Notes: a model not told the origin generated them from the letters alone. A DNA stretch of 23,938 nt from JACZXC01 sp036447375 (GCA_036447375.1 JAZFUU010000047.1:1-23938), one strand, 5' to 3'. Shown: positions 1 through 7,401, numbered from the stretch's first letter. Translations and numbers: made by a program.

Positions 1-142
1 CAAAGAGATCCGGAACCACACCATCGGGCTCCAATACCGACCCCTTTCCAATGTCGTGATCAAGGCGGACGTTCGACTCCGGGACGCGAAGGGCGGAGAA
101 GTGGCTGACGAGTTCAACCTGGGAATGGGCTTTGCGTTCTAA
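1..142 (+). CDS. Outer-membrane beta-barrel protein, C-terminal end (partial)
   Basis: The frame is open from the window edge (first full codon at base 2) to a TAA at 140-142, giving the last 46 residues of a protein that begins outside the window. The visible part alternates polar and hydrophobic residues in short strands (for example TIGLQYRPL and VVIKADVRLR) and ends in GMGFAF. A terminal Phe after an alternating strand is the usual BamA-recognition signature of bacterial outer-membrane barrels, so a porin-like barrel is likely; the family cannot be named from so short a piece. It lies 12 bases upstream of the FMN-binding protein on the same strand and may be the first gene of that operon. 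The barrel call is inference from the C-terminal pattern. Confidence 0.6.
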   Translation, partial: KEIRNHTIGLQYRPLSNVVIKADVRLRDAKGGEVADEFNLGMGFAF

Positions 143-154
143 AAGGGCCGGGCT

Positions 155-727
155 TTGCGTTCTGAGGTGATCGGCGCCGCCCTGTCCGTTCTGTGGTGGG
201 GCTGCGGTCTCCTGGGCTCGCTCATCGGTGCGGCCGAAACCGCCGAAGCCAAGGTCTTCTACAGTCGCTCGGAAGCGCTCGAGCTGGCCTTTCCCGACGC
301 CGACCGGATCGAGGACCACACCTTCGTCCTCTCCGAAACTCAGGTCGCTCGCATCGAAGTTCTGGCGCGATCCACGCTGCCGTCGAAGCTCGTGAAGCTG
401 TACACGGGATGGAAGGGCGATCGAGTCACTGGCTACGCATTCATCGATCTGCACACCGTGCGGACCCAGTCCGAAGCCCTCCTGGTGGTTCTCAGCCCGG
501 AAGGCGTGTTGCGCACGCTCCGCGTCCTGGCCTTCCACGAACCCGTCGACTACCTCCCGAATGCTCGCTGGTATGCTCAATTCGACCACAAGACCCTCGG
601 AGACCCGCTTCGCGTTGGGGGCGACATCCACGGGATCGTCGGCGCGACGCTCTCCGCGCGCGCCGCCACTCGCGGCGTCCGTCGAGCGCTGGCGTTCTAC
701 GAGGTCCTGGTCGAGAAAGGGAAATAA
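155..727 (+). CDS. Secreted FMN-binding domain protein (ApbE substrate)
   Basis: A 190-residue protein with an N-terminal hydrophobic segment (about residues 5-27) and a plausible signal-peptidase site after AETAEA, so it should be exported. Residues 80-185 look like the FMN-binding domain of NqrC, RnfG and NosR. The key motif is DIHGIVGATLSA (157-168), where Thr165 matches the threonine that ApbE enzymes modify with FMN through a phosphoester bond. ApbE is encoded two genes downstream, which supports this target. The start is TTG at 155, with an in-frame GTG at 167 as an alternative that still keeps the signal peptide. It is much shorter than NosR and lacks extra membrane helices, so it is a stand-alone flavin carrier. 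Family membership is read from the motif; the redox role is inference. Confidence 0.8.
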   Translation: MRSEVIGAALSVLWWGCGLLGSLIGAAETAEAKVFYSRSEALELAFPDADRIEDHTFVLSETQVARIEVLARSTLPSKLVKLYTGWKGDRVTGYAFIDLHTVRTQSEALLVVLSPEGVLRTLRVLAFHEPVDYLPNARWYAQFDHKTLGDPLRVGGDIHGIVGATLSARAATRGVRRALAFYEVLVEKGK

Positions 728-730
728 TCG

Positions 731-1258
731 TTGCGGTTCATGGTGACAGGTGTCTGGTCCCGTAATGGTCTGCTGCAGATGATCGTGGTTCTCTACGCGT
801 TCTATGTCGCCGCCCTCTGGTTGACGAACGGGCTGTTGTATTTCAACAAGATGAACCTCGGCTACGACTCCGTCGTAGCCTACTACCTGGGCTCTCCCGA
901 GCGTTTCCTCTCGCCGCGCAGCTATTTGGGCATGCTCGAGGTCTCCCATTTCCACCTGTTCGCCATGGGTATGCTGCTGCTGGTCCTGACGCACCTCATG
1001 CTCTTTGTTCCCCTCGGCAACCGGCTCAAGGCCTGGCTGATCGCGGTGCCTTTTCTCGCGGGTTTTCTCGACGAGGGAGCGGGGTGGCTGGTGCGCTTCG
1101 CGCACCCGGGATTCGCGTATCTGAAGATCGCCGGCTTCCTCCTGCTCCAGACGAGTCTGGCGTTGCTCATCGGGATTTCCCTTTGGGCCGTCTTCGCGGG
1201 AACTCAGGACAACTTCGACGACGACGAATTCGACCCCGATCCCGACGCCGAGCCTTGA
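731..1258 (+). CDS. Four-helix inner-membrane protein of the FMN/ApbE operon
   Basis: A 175-residue protein with four likely membrane helices (about residues 14-34, 70-93, 99-117 and 131-155) and a strongly acidic C-terminal tail (NFDDDEFDPDPDAEP). Helix 2 carries His73, His75 and His88, and His125 lies before helix 4. Histidines within membrane helices raise the possibility of b-type haem binding, but no cytochrome family motif is clear and this is speculative. It starts 3 bases after the FMN-binding gene; the TTG at 731 is preceded by AGGGAAA at a fair distance, with an ATG at 740 as the alternative. Its stop TGA shares bases with the TTG start of apbE (TTGA), so the two are probably translationally coupled. 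I do not recognise a named family; a membrane partner passing electrons to or from the FMN protein is a reasonable guess. Confidence 0.75.
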   Translation: MRFMVTGVWSRNGLLQMIVVLYAFYVAALWLTNGLLYFNKMNLGYDSVVAYYLGSPERFLSPRSYLGMLEVSHFHLFAMGMLLLVLTHLMLFVPLGNRLKAWLIAVPFLAGFLDEGAGWLVRFAHPGFAYLKIAGFLLLQTSLALLIGISLWAVFAGTQDNFDDDEFDPDPDAEP

Positions 1259-2319
1259 AGCTCCGCGCCGCGTTCGTCCCGATCTTCGCAGCCGCGATCG
1301 GATGCACTGCACCGGCTCCGGTAGTGCCGGGCCCGGGAGTTCCGGGCCGGGGAGCGCCGGTCATGGCGAGCGACGGGCGCTTGGCGATGGGGACCGTTCT
1401 CGAGATCGCCCTGGTCGGCGACGATGAAGACGACCTTCGCGGTATTCTGGACGATCTCTTCGAGCTGGCCCGTCGCCTCGATGGGCTGATGACGGGGCAC
1501 GACCCGGACAGCGATCTGAGCCGGCTCAATCGCAGCGCGGGGCGTGGGGCCGCAACGGTGGATCCGGAGCTCGCCGAGATATTGCGGCTGGCCATCGAGT
1601 ACTCGCGACTGACCGGGGGCAGCTTCGATGTCACGGTCGGGCCGCTGATCGCACTCTGGACCGAAGCGGCGGCTTCGGGCTCACCGCCCGTGCGGGCCGA
1701 CCTCGAGGAGACCCGGCAGCTGGTGGGATCGCGTCAGCTTCGGGTGGGTAACGATGGCGGCGTGGAACTCGCGCGGGCCGGGGTATCGATCGACCTGGGG
1801 GGTATCGCCAAGGGCTATGCCCTCGACCGCATGCTGCCGTTGCTGCGCGCGCGCGGCGTCGACGCCGCACTGCTCAATTTCGGTCAGAGCAGCACCTGGG
1901 CGGTCGGGTCGCCGCCCGATGGGCCTGGCTGGCGACTGCTGGTGCGGGGTCCCGCCGACGATCTCCTGGGGGTGATTCGGCTGCGCGATCGGGCGCTGTC
2001 GGTTTCGGGAAGCCTCGCTCAACAGGTCGAGATCGGAGGGGTTCGCTACGGGCACGTCCTCGACCCGCGCACGGGGCGGCCGCTGACCCGCCGCCTCCAG
2101 GCCCTCGTGGTGGCGCCGAGTGCGGCGCTTGCCGAAGCGCTGAGCACGGCCCTGCTGATTCTCGGTGAAGAGCGGGGGTTGGCCCTGGTGGCGGGGCAGC
2201 CGGAGTGCGAGGGCCTGCTGGCCGACGCCGCCGGGGGGATCTGGACGACGCCGGGCTGGGCAAAGAGCGTCGCCTTCGAGCCCCGGGGGCCCGGAGGCGA
2301 GCGCCAGCACCAGCCCTGA
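1255..2319 (+). CDS. apbE: FAD:protein FMN transferase, lipoprotein form
   Basis: ApbE uses FAD and Mg2+ to attach FMN covalently to a Thr or Ser of target proteins outside the cytoplasm. The 354-residue protein starts at TTG 1255, overlapping the upstream stop. Residues 1-17 form a lipoprotein signal (AAAIGC, Cys17 as lipid site). Family motifs follow in order: MGTVLEIAL (45-53), SDLSRLN (86-92), GGSFDVTVGPL (121-131), DLGGIAKGYA (180-189), HVLDPRTG (267-274) and AEALSTALLILG (293-304). The usual Asp metal ligand of the last motif is replaced by Glu294, while Thr298 is kept. The usual Gly-Gly-Asn/Asp before the central strand reads NFGQSS (208-213). Upstream reading in this frame to 1084 lies inside the membrane gene and would bury the signal peptide, so it was not used. 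Identity is secure; activity with the Glu variant is likely but unproven. Confidence 0.92.
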   Translation: MKLRAAFVPIFAAAIGCTAPAPVVPGPGVPGRGAPVMASDGRLAMGTVLEIALVGDDEDDLRGILDDLFELARRLDGLMTGHDPDSDLSRLNRSAGRGAATVDPELAEILRLAIEYSRLTGGSFDVTVGPLIALWTEAAASGSPPVRADLEETRQLVGSRQLRVGNDGGVELARAGVSIDLGGIAKGYALDRMLPLLRARGVDAALLNFGQSSTWAVGSPPDGPGWRLLVRGPADDLLGVIRLRDRALSVSGSLAQQVEIGGVRYGHVLDPRTGRPLTRRLQALVVAPSAALAEALSTALLILGEERGLALVAGQPECEGLLADAAGGIWTTPGWAKSVAFEPRGPGGERQHQP

Positions 2320-2326
2320 CCGTCTT

Positions 2327-2400
2327 GGGCTGGAGACCTGAACTGGCTTTGGGCGAGAGACCTCGACCTCGGGCCAGAAACCGGCGGCGGGCTAAAGACC
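2327..2400 (+). repeat. Four-copy degenerate 12-base motif GGGCNNNARACC
   Basis: Copies lie at 2327-2338 (GGGCTGGAGACC), 2351-2362 (GGGCGAGAGACC), 2371-2382 (GGGCCAGAAACC) and 2389-2400 (GGGCTAAAGACC). Start-to-start spacing shrinks from 24 to 20 to 18 bases. The array fills the spacer between the apbE stop and the small zinc-ribbon gene. All copies have one orientation and no obvious dyad. It could be a protein-binding array, a decayed tandem repeat or chance in GC-rich DNA. Confidence 0.55.
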
Positions 2401-2427
2401 GCCGCAGCGCCCTCCGATCGAATACCT

Positions 2428-2595
2428 GTGAGACGACGCAACGAAGTGACGTGCCCCGTCTGCAACGCCGACATCCCCCTCGGCGGTGACGAAAAGGGCG
2501 GTGACGAGATCTACTGCACCTACTGCGGCGCTCCCTGCAAGCTGAAGGCCCCGGACGATGACGGTGCCGACATGGACGCCGAAGAGGATTTCTAG
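2428..2595 (+). CDS. Small zinc-ribbon protein
   Basis: A 55-residue acidic protein. It has a CPVC knuckle near the N-terminus, a CTYC knuckle about 20 residues later and a further Cys in GAPC, then an Asp/Glu-rich tail ending DMDAEEDF. Two CxxC pairs spaced this way form a rubredoxin-type zinc ribbon, usually a structural or protein-contact module. The start is GTG 2428; the in-frame GTG at 2446 would give 49 residues and begin just before the first knuckle, and neither has a strong ribosome-binding site. It follows apbE by 108 bases and ends 16 bases from the convergent end of rfbC. The fold is supported by the cysteines; the function is unknown. Confidence 0.72.
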   Translation: MRRRNEVTCPVCNADIPLGGDEKGGDEIYCTYCGAPCKLKAPDDDGADMDAEEDF

Positions 2596-2611
2596 CGTCG
2601 CGCGACCTCGG

Positions 2612-3166
2612 TCAAGGTCGATACGCGATCAGTCGGTCTCCGACCTCGCGCAGCGGCGGGGCGCCCCGGTCTTTCTTCGAGAGCACCGGATCCGCGACGG
2701 GCCAGGGAATGCCGAGTTCCGGGTCGTTCCAGGCGACGCTGAATTCGTCGTCCGGGCGATAGATCTCCGAGCACTTGTATTCCACCTGAGCGACGTCGCT
2801 CGTCACACAGAAGCCATGGACGAATCCGGGCGGGATGTAGAGCTGAAGGTGATTGTCCGCCGACAAGATCACCGCGACGAACTTTCCGAAGCTCGGAGAG
2901 TTCAGACGCGCGTCGACGGCCACATCGTAGATCTCGCCTTCGATGGCGCGGACGAGCTTTGCCTGAGTGTGCGGAAACTGACCGTGGAGGCCGCGCAGGG
3001 TTCCCCCCGCCGAACGGGAGTGGTTGTCCTGGACGAAGTGATCCCGGATTCCACCGCTGCGATAACGGGGTTCGTGATACGCCTCCAGCAGGAAGCCGCG
3101 CTCGTCGCCGTGGACATCGGGCTCAACGAGGATCACTCCCGGAATCTCGGTCTCGAGAAACTGCAC
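2612..3166 (-). CDS. rfbC: dTDP-4-dehydrorhamnose 3,5-epimerase
   Basis: RfbC (RmlC) epimerises C3 and C5 of dTDP-4-keto-6-deoxyglucose, the third step of dTDP-L-rhamnose synthesis, in the cytoplasm. The 184-residue length is normal. Visible signatures are DERGFLLEAY (21-30), QDNHSRSAGGTLRGLH (46-61) and IPPGFVHGF (111-119). His61 matches the catalytic base, Tyr130 in VEYKCSEIY the catalytic acid, and Asp166 a candidate for the Asp that pairs with the His. It starts at GTG 3166, three bases after the rfbA stop, so the two are one transcript and probably translationally coupled. The two other rhamnose genes (rfbB, rfbD) are not in this window. Confidence 0.95.
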   Translation of the reverse strand: MQFLETEIPGVILVEPDVHGDERGFLLEAYHEPRYRSGGIRDHFVQDNHSRSAGGTLRGLHGQFPHTQAKLVRAIEGEIYDVAVDARLNSPSFGKFVAVILSADNHLQLYIPPGFVHGFCVTSDVAQVEYKCSEIYRPDDEFSVAWNDPELGIPWPVADPVLSKKDRGAPPLREVGDRLIAYRP

Positions 3167-3169
3167 GCG

Positions 3170-4042
3170 TCAGCCTTCCCGATTGGCGATTTCCAACAGG
3201 TACTCGCCATAGCTCGACTTCTCCATCTCCTTGCCGCTCCGAAGCAAGTCCTCCCGCGTAATCGTGCCATTGCGGTAGGCGATCTCTTCCAGGCACGCGA
3301 TTTTCAGGCCCTGCCGCTCCTGGATCGTCTCGACGAAACTACTGGCCTGCATCAGGGATTCGTGGGTACCGGTATCGAGCCAGGCGACGCCGCGTCCCAG
3401 CAGCTCGACGTGCAGGTCGCCCATCGACAGGTAGGCGAGGTTCACGTCGGTGATTTCGATCTCGCCCCGAGCCGAAGGTGCGAGGTCCGCGGCGATGTCG
3501 AGGACGCGGTTGTCGTAGAAGTAGATTCCGGTCACGGCGAAATTCGACCGCGGTGAAGCCGGTTTTTCTTCGATCCCCACGACCCGCTGATCCTCCGAGA
3601 ACTCGACCACCCCGTATCGCCCCGGATCGCGAACCCAGTAGCCGAAGACGGTCGCTCCCGACTGTGCCGATGCGGCGGATTGCAGTACCTCGGGTAGCCC
3701 GTGTCCGTAGAAAATGTTGTCGCCGAGCGCCAGCGCCACTCGGTCTCCGCCTACGAATGCGCGCCCGATGATGAAGGCCTCGGCCAACCCGCCCGGTCGG
3801 GGCTGTTCGGCGTACTCGATCTCGAGACCGAACTGCCGGCCGTCCCCGAGCAGGCGCCGGTAGGCCGACAGGTCTTCGGGAGTGGAGATCAGAAGCACCT
3901 CGCGAATCCCGGCGTGCATCAGGGTGGCCAGCGGATAGTACACCATGGGCTTGTCGTAGATCGGCAAGAGCTGCTTGCTCACGCCCTTGGTGATCGGATG
4001 CAGCCGGGTTCCCGAGCCCCCTGCCAACACGATGCCCTTCAT
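3170..4042 (-). CDS. rfbA: Glucose-1-phosphate thymidylyltransferase
   Basis: RfbA (RmlA) joins glucose-1-phosphate and dTTP to give dTDP-glucose, the first step of dTDP-rhamnose synthesis. The 290-residue protein has the canonical nucleotidyltransferase N-terminus MKGIVLAGGSGTRLHP followed by SKQLLPIYDKPMVYYPL. It also shows LALGDNIFYG (Asp metal and base contacts), VGIEEKPASPRSNFAVTGIYFYD and the C-terminal WLDTGTHESL and GLKIACLEEIAYRNG typical of RmlA rather than other sugar nucleotidyltransferases. ATG 4042 follows a GGAGAGG-type ribosome-binding site. It lies 41 bases downstream of top6A on the same strand, so it may be read from the topoisomerase promoter unless a promoter hides in the end of top6A. 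Confidence 0.96.
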   Translation of the reverse strand: MKGIVLAGGSGTRLHPITKGVSKQLLPIYDKPMVYYPLATLMHAGIREVLLISTPEDLSAYRRLLGDGRQFGLEIEYAEQPRPGGLAEAFIIGRAFVGGDRVALALGDNIFYGHGLPEVLQSAASAQSGATVFGYWVRDPGRYGVVEFSEDQRVVGIEEKPASPRSNFAVTGIYFYDNRVLDIAADLAPSARGEIEITDVNLAYLSMGDLHVELLGRGVAWLDTGTHESLMQASSFVETIQERQGLKIACLEEIAYRNGTITREDLLRSGKEMEKSSYGEYLLEIANREG

Positions 4043-4083
4043 GCCATGGCCTCTCCGCTGTCGACCCGACGCAGAGAATAGGT

Positions 4084-5262
4084 CTAGGGGAGGAAGCTCG
4101 CCGTCTTCCGGAGTTTCTGGGGAAGGTATTCATCGATCACGTAGTTCAGCCCCCACTTGGCCAGCGCCTGCTGCTCGGCGCGCACCTTCATTTTCAGCAT
4201 CTGTTGGATGGCCTTCTGCCAGGGCTTGTGGGTTCGGAAGAACGGGTCGTTCTTGAGTGCGTCTTTCGCGCGCTTGATGTCCACGTCCAGTAGGGGGTGC
4301 GTGGGCAGGCGGTAGTCGATGATGTCCTGCGGGGTTACGCCCAGATAGCGAGCCTGGGGAACGCAGAAGAACTGGGACAGGTGGGCCGCGTTTCCCGAGC
4401 CCACCTTGAGGGTGCGGTAGATATTCGAGATTCCGTAGGGGTCGCAGTCCACGAAGGCATAGACCGGCAACTTGCACTCATCGGACAACTTGCGGATGAA
4501 ACGGCGGGTGGCCCGCGTGGGGACGCCCGCCATGGAGATCAGGATGCAGTTGGCGGTCTGCCAGTACTTGTGGCTCTGGAGTCGCTGGAACACACCACCG
4601 GTCTCGATGGCCAGGATGAATTTCGCATCGGTTTCGAAGGAGAGGTGTTCGACACTGGAGGGAATCGAGTAGGCGCCGGACCCGAAGCGGGTACAGTCGA
4701 TGCGTTCGATTTCGCCCGTCTCGCGGTCCGGATCCAGCACGATGAGCTGTCCCGCGACGGCGCCGCCGTGTTCGTCCGGGATGTACCGAAGCTGCTCTCG
4801 CGACGCGCCGCGCATCGAGAAGAGCGCCTCGATGTCGTCCATGACCGTGTCGGACTCGCTCTGCTCGTCGAATTTGGCCTCGTCCCAGTTCTTGCTCTGG
4901 TAGTAGGCATCCCGCTTGGTGGCGAAGTCGTTGGTCTCGATGAGTTCCTTCGAGAGCCCCATCATCCGCAGGGTCTGGGCGAAGGTCTTGACCGTGTTGA
5001 CCGTGAGCGTGCGAATCTTCTTCTGTTTTCCGATCTCGAAGTATCCCTTCTTGGGGGAATACAGCACGTTCTTCAGCGAACGGATCGGGAACGCGAGATC
5101 GGGTTTCTGGTGTTTGAGGATGGCGCTGTGAACGTCCTTGGCGGTTTCGCTGATCAGCCCGAGGGTCAACTCGTTCAGTCGTCGGTTGCGGGCGACCACG
5201 TCCGTCGCCCGCGCCGGAGTGCTTTTCGCCTGGGTCTTCTTGCTCTTTTTTCTTGCGGCCAC
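4084..5262 (-). CDS. top6A: DNA topoisomerase VI subunit A (Spo11-like)
   Basis: The DNA-cleaving subunit of type IIB topoisomerase, which cuts both strands through a tyrosine-DNA link and passes another duplex through. In 392 residues the order is: a Lys-rich N-terminus (1-20), the winged-helix/CAP cleavage domain with KRDAYY (116-121, catalytic Tyr at 120 or 121), then the Toprim domain with the acidic residue in FILAIETGGVFQRL (Glu220) and the metal pair in FVDCDPYG (Asp272, Asp274). The C-terminus has the usual RAEQQALAKWGLNYVIDEYLP-type helix. It starts at GTG 5262, two bases after the top6B stop, with GGAAG upstream. Length and motifs match archaeal Top6A with no damage. This subunit is uncommon in bacteria. 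Confidence 0.95.
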   Translation of the reverse strand: MAARKKSKKTQAKSTPARATDVVARNRRLNELTLGLISETAKDVHSAILKHQKPDLAFPIRSLKNVLYSPKKGYFEIGKQKKIRTLTVNTVKTFAQTLRMMGLSKELIETNDFATKRDAYYQSKNWDEAKFDEQSESDTVMDDIEALFSMRGASREQLRYIPDEHGGAVAGQLIVLDPDRETGEIERIDCTRFGSGAYSIPSSVEHLSFETDAKFILAIETGGVFQRLQSHKYWQTANCILISMAGVPTRATRRFIRKLSDECKLPVYAFVDCDPYGISNIYRTLKVGSGNAAHLSQFFCVPQARYLGVTPQDIIDYRLPTHPLLDVDIKRAKDALKNDPFFRTHKPWQKAIQQMLKMKVRAEQQALAKWGLNYVIDEYLPQKLRKTASFLP

Positions 5263-5264
5263 GG

Positions 5265-7085
5265 TTACATCTTCCGGCTTCGTTCGAGGACGTCGGTCAG
5301 GGACGCCACGACTTTGTCGCGAGCTCCGTCGTTGAATCCCAGAATCTGCTGGAGGCCGACGGCGACCTGGGGAATGTACTTCTCGATGTACGCGCGCTTC
5401 TTGGATTCATCGGCTTCTCGCCTCTGCTTGCGGATGTGGGTCGCCACCTTGCGGCCGCATTCTTGCAGCGCGAGCCGGATCTCCTTGATGATCTCGGGGT
5501 AGTGGGCGATCGACTCTTTGCTCTCGGACGTGAATGGGACCCAGACGCTCGCCATGTGAACCATCAGCAGCATGGGGCCGATCGGCGGCGAACCCCGCGG
5601 CTGTTGGAGCTTGTATTTCTTCCAGTCGGTACCGGAGACCGCCTTGGTGATGGCGCAAGCGCCCTGCTGATACTGGAGGGGGACGCGGTTCGCATAGCGG
5701 TAGACGGTGATCGGTTCTTCGGCGGATTGGTTGCCACCGTAGGCCAGGCCCACCTCGATCAGGAAGGGATTGCCACGGTAGACCATCGGGCGGCGCGAAA
5801 CCGAGGCGTAGAAGTCGGCCTTCACCTCGGCGCGGAGCGCCGCCTCGATCAGCGCATCGCCGATGGGCGCGATGCAATCGGTCGGCGGCGCCATGATCTT
5901 CGTCTTCTGGATGGTCTCGTGGATCTTTTCCGCCTCGTCGCGGTGCATGTCCGCGGGTCGGCGCGTGGGCGGGACCCCCGCTCTCTCGCAGATACCCGTC
6001 GCGGCTCGCGAGGAGAGCCGACTGAAGTCATTCGACAGGCAGGAACGCAGATTCCGGGCCTTCGTGTCCCGGAACATCTGCATCAACACCCCCAGCTCGA
6101 CGCCGTAGGGATGGGGCTGGATTTCGGCAGTCTCGGGGGGGATCTCGTCGGTAACCCGGGGGAACAGGTGCTCGGCTCCGTGTTCCTCCGCCCGGGGCGG
6201 GACGTAGGTGATCTGCGCGTGGGGGTTGGCGAGGGAAATCTGTCGGATGTAGGCGTCGACGGAGTGTTGCCCGCCCCGGTAAGAGGCTTCGAGTTCGATC
6301 TCGACCCGCGTACCATGGTCCTTCTTCCATTCGACCTCATCGTCCCGCTTCACCTTGGGCTCGTTTCGCTTGGTATCCATCGCGAGCTCGAAGTGGTGCG
6401 CCTTTTTGTCGGGGCCGGTGCGGGTGGTGATGATCACGGGCTTGCCCGTGGTCAGGAGTCCGTACATGCCGGCGGCGCTGATTCCGATTCCCTGCTGGCC
6501 GCGACTCTGGCGCAGGCGGTGGAACTTCGAGCCGTACAGGAGGCTCCCGAAGATCTTCGGCACCTGGCTCTTCACGATACCCGGACCGTTGTCCTCGATC
6601 GCCACTCGGAAACGGGTCTCGCTGACCTGAGAGATCTCCACCCGAACGTCCGGCAGGATGCCCCCCTCCTCGCAGGCATCGAGTGAGTTGTCGACGCCCT
6701 CCTTCACCGTGGTCAGAAGGGCCTTCGAGGGGTTGTCGAAGCCGAGGAGATGCCGGTTCTTCGCGAAGAACTCGGAGACGGAAATGTCGCGTTGTTTCTT
6801 GGCGAGGTCGGCGGCGGTGGCGCGCTGGCCGGTCGGGGGTCGCGACCCTCCACCCGATGTCGATCCACCCCCGCTCGTCGCCCCGGATTCGCCGCTTCCG
6901 CGGGAGGCAGCCGCCTGTTTTCGGGTCGATCGCTTCCGAGTCGGTTGGGAGGGCTTTCGGCGGGTCGATTTGCGGCGACCTCCCGAGCCCGGTTTCATTT
7001 TCCCACGGGCGGGTTTTCTCCCCGCGGGGGTTGATCTATTGAGCTTCGGTGCAGCCCCGAAACCAAAGGACTCCTGCTCGGCCAT
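5265..7085 (-). CDS. top6B: DNA topoisomerase VI subunit B (ATPase)
   Basis: The ATP-driven subunit that dimerises and opens or closes the DNA gate of topoisomerase VI. The 606-residue protein begins with a low-complexity tail (about 1-97) rich in Arg, Lys, Ser, Thr and Gly. The GHKL ATPase follows: N box TVKEGVDNSLDA (126-137), G1 box EDNGPGI (164-170) and G2 box SRGQQGIGISAAGMYGLLT (194-212). The H2TH-like linker includes SNDFSRLSSRAA (351-362). The transducer domain has QPRGSPPIGPML (495-506) and FTSESKES (518-525), where Lys523 matches the switch lysine that contacts ATP. ATG 7085 has only a G-rich stretch upstream. The tail aside, core length matches archaeal homologues. Confidence 0.95.
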   Translation of the reverse strand: MAEQESFGFGAAPKLNRSTPAGRKPARGKMKPGSGGRRKSTRRKPSQPTRKRSTRKQAAASRGSGESGATSGGGSTSGGGSRPPTGQRATAADLAKKQRDISVSEFFAKNRHLLGFDNPSKALLTTVKEGVDNSLDACEEGGILPDVRVEISQVSETRFRVAIEDNGPGIVKSQVPKIFGSLLYGSKFHRLRQSRGQQGIGISAAGMYGLLTTGKPVIITTRTGPDKKAHHFELAMDTKRNEPKVKRDDEVEWKKDHGTRVEIELEASYRGGQHSVDAYIRQISLANPHAQITYVPPRAEEHGAEHLFPRVTDEIPPETAEIQPHPYGVELGVLMQMFRDTKARNLRSCLSNDFSRLSSRAATGICERAGVPPTRRPADMHRDEAEKIHETIQKTKIMAPPTDCIAPIGDALIEAALRAEVKADFYASVSRRPMVYRGNPFLIEVGLAYGGNQSAEEPITVYRYANRVPLQYQQGACAITKAVSGTDWKKYKLQQPRGSPPIGPMLLMVHMASVWVPFTSESKESIAHYPEIIKEIRLALQECGRKVATHIRKQRREADESKKRAYIEKYIPQVAVGLQQILGFNDGARDKVVASLTDVLERSRKM

Positions 7086-7200
7086 TCCCCCGATACCCCC
7101 CTAAGAGCCCGAGTCTCCACACGGAATTCTGGCCCGCAAGAGTCGCCGGGAGCGAAGCCTCGGCGGGTCGGGACGGCGGGTCGCCCCTCGGTCGTGTGAG

Positions 7201-7401
7201 TCAGGAGAAGTCGCTTGCAGAGCTGCCGCGGAAATTGCCTCGCAGCCTGATCTTTCCGCTGACGAGGAGGGACAACACCGTTGCAACCACTTCGTGGTCA
7301 TTGTCCGTGACGTCTCCCACGGCGCGGACGACTTCCAGGAGTGTGACCGACATCGGCTCGGAGGCCGGAGTCTCGATCGATTGCGGCGTTGCGGTTCGCA
7401 T
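7201..7401 (-). CDS. Small uncharacterised protein
   Basis: A 66-residue protein from ATG 7401, preceded by AGAGAAACC. The frame stays open upstream to a GTG at 7494 (97 residues), but that part has no ribosome-binding site and an unusual composition. The N-terminal 20 residues are Thr/Ser/Pro-rich. The rest, SVTLLEVVRAVGDVTDNDHE followed by VVATVLSLLVSGKIRLRGNF, looks like a compact helical domain ending in a basic beta-hairpin, similar in outline to a small winged helix. I recall similar short proteins in proteobacteria without an assigned role, but no family name is offered. It lies between comM and top6B on the same strand. Confidence 0.6.
   Translation of the reverse strand: MRTATPQSIETPASEPMSVTLLEVVRAVGDVTDNDHEVVATVLSLLVSGKIRLRGNFRGSSASDFS

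Noticed and set aside
4297..6686. Two long plus-strand frames (about 400 and 477 codons) opposite top6A and top6B.
   Set aside because: Both mirror the topoisomerase VI genes and show no domain, signal or start site of their own.
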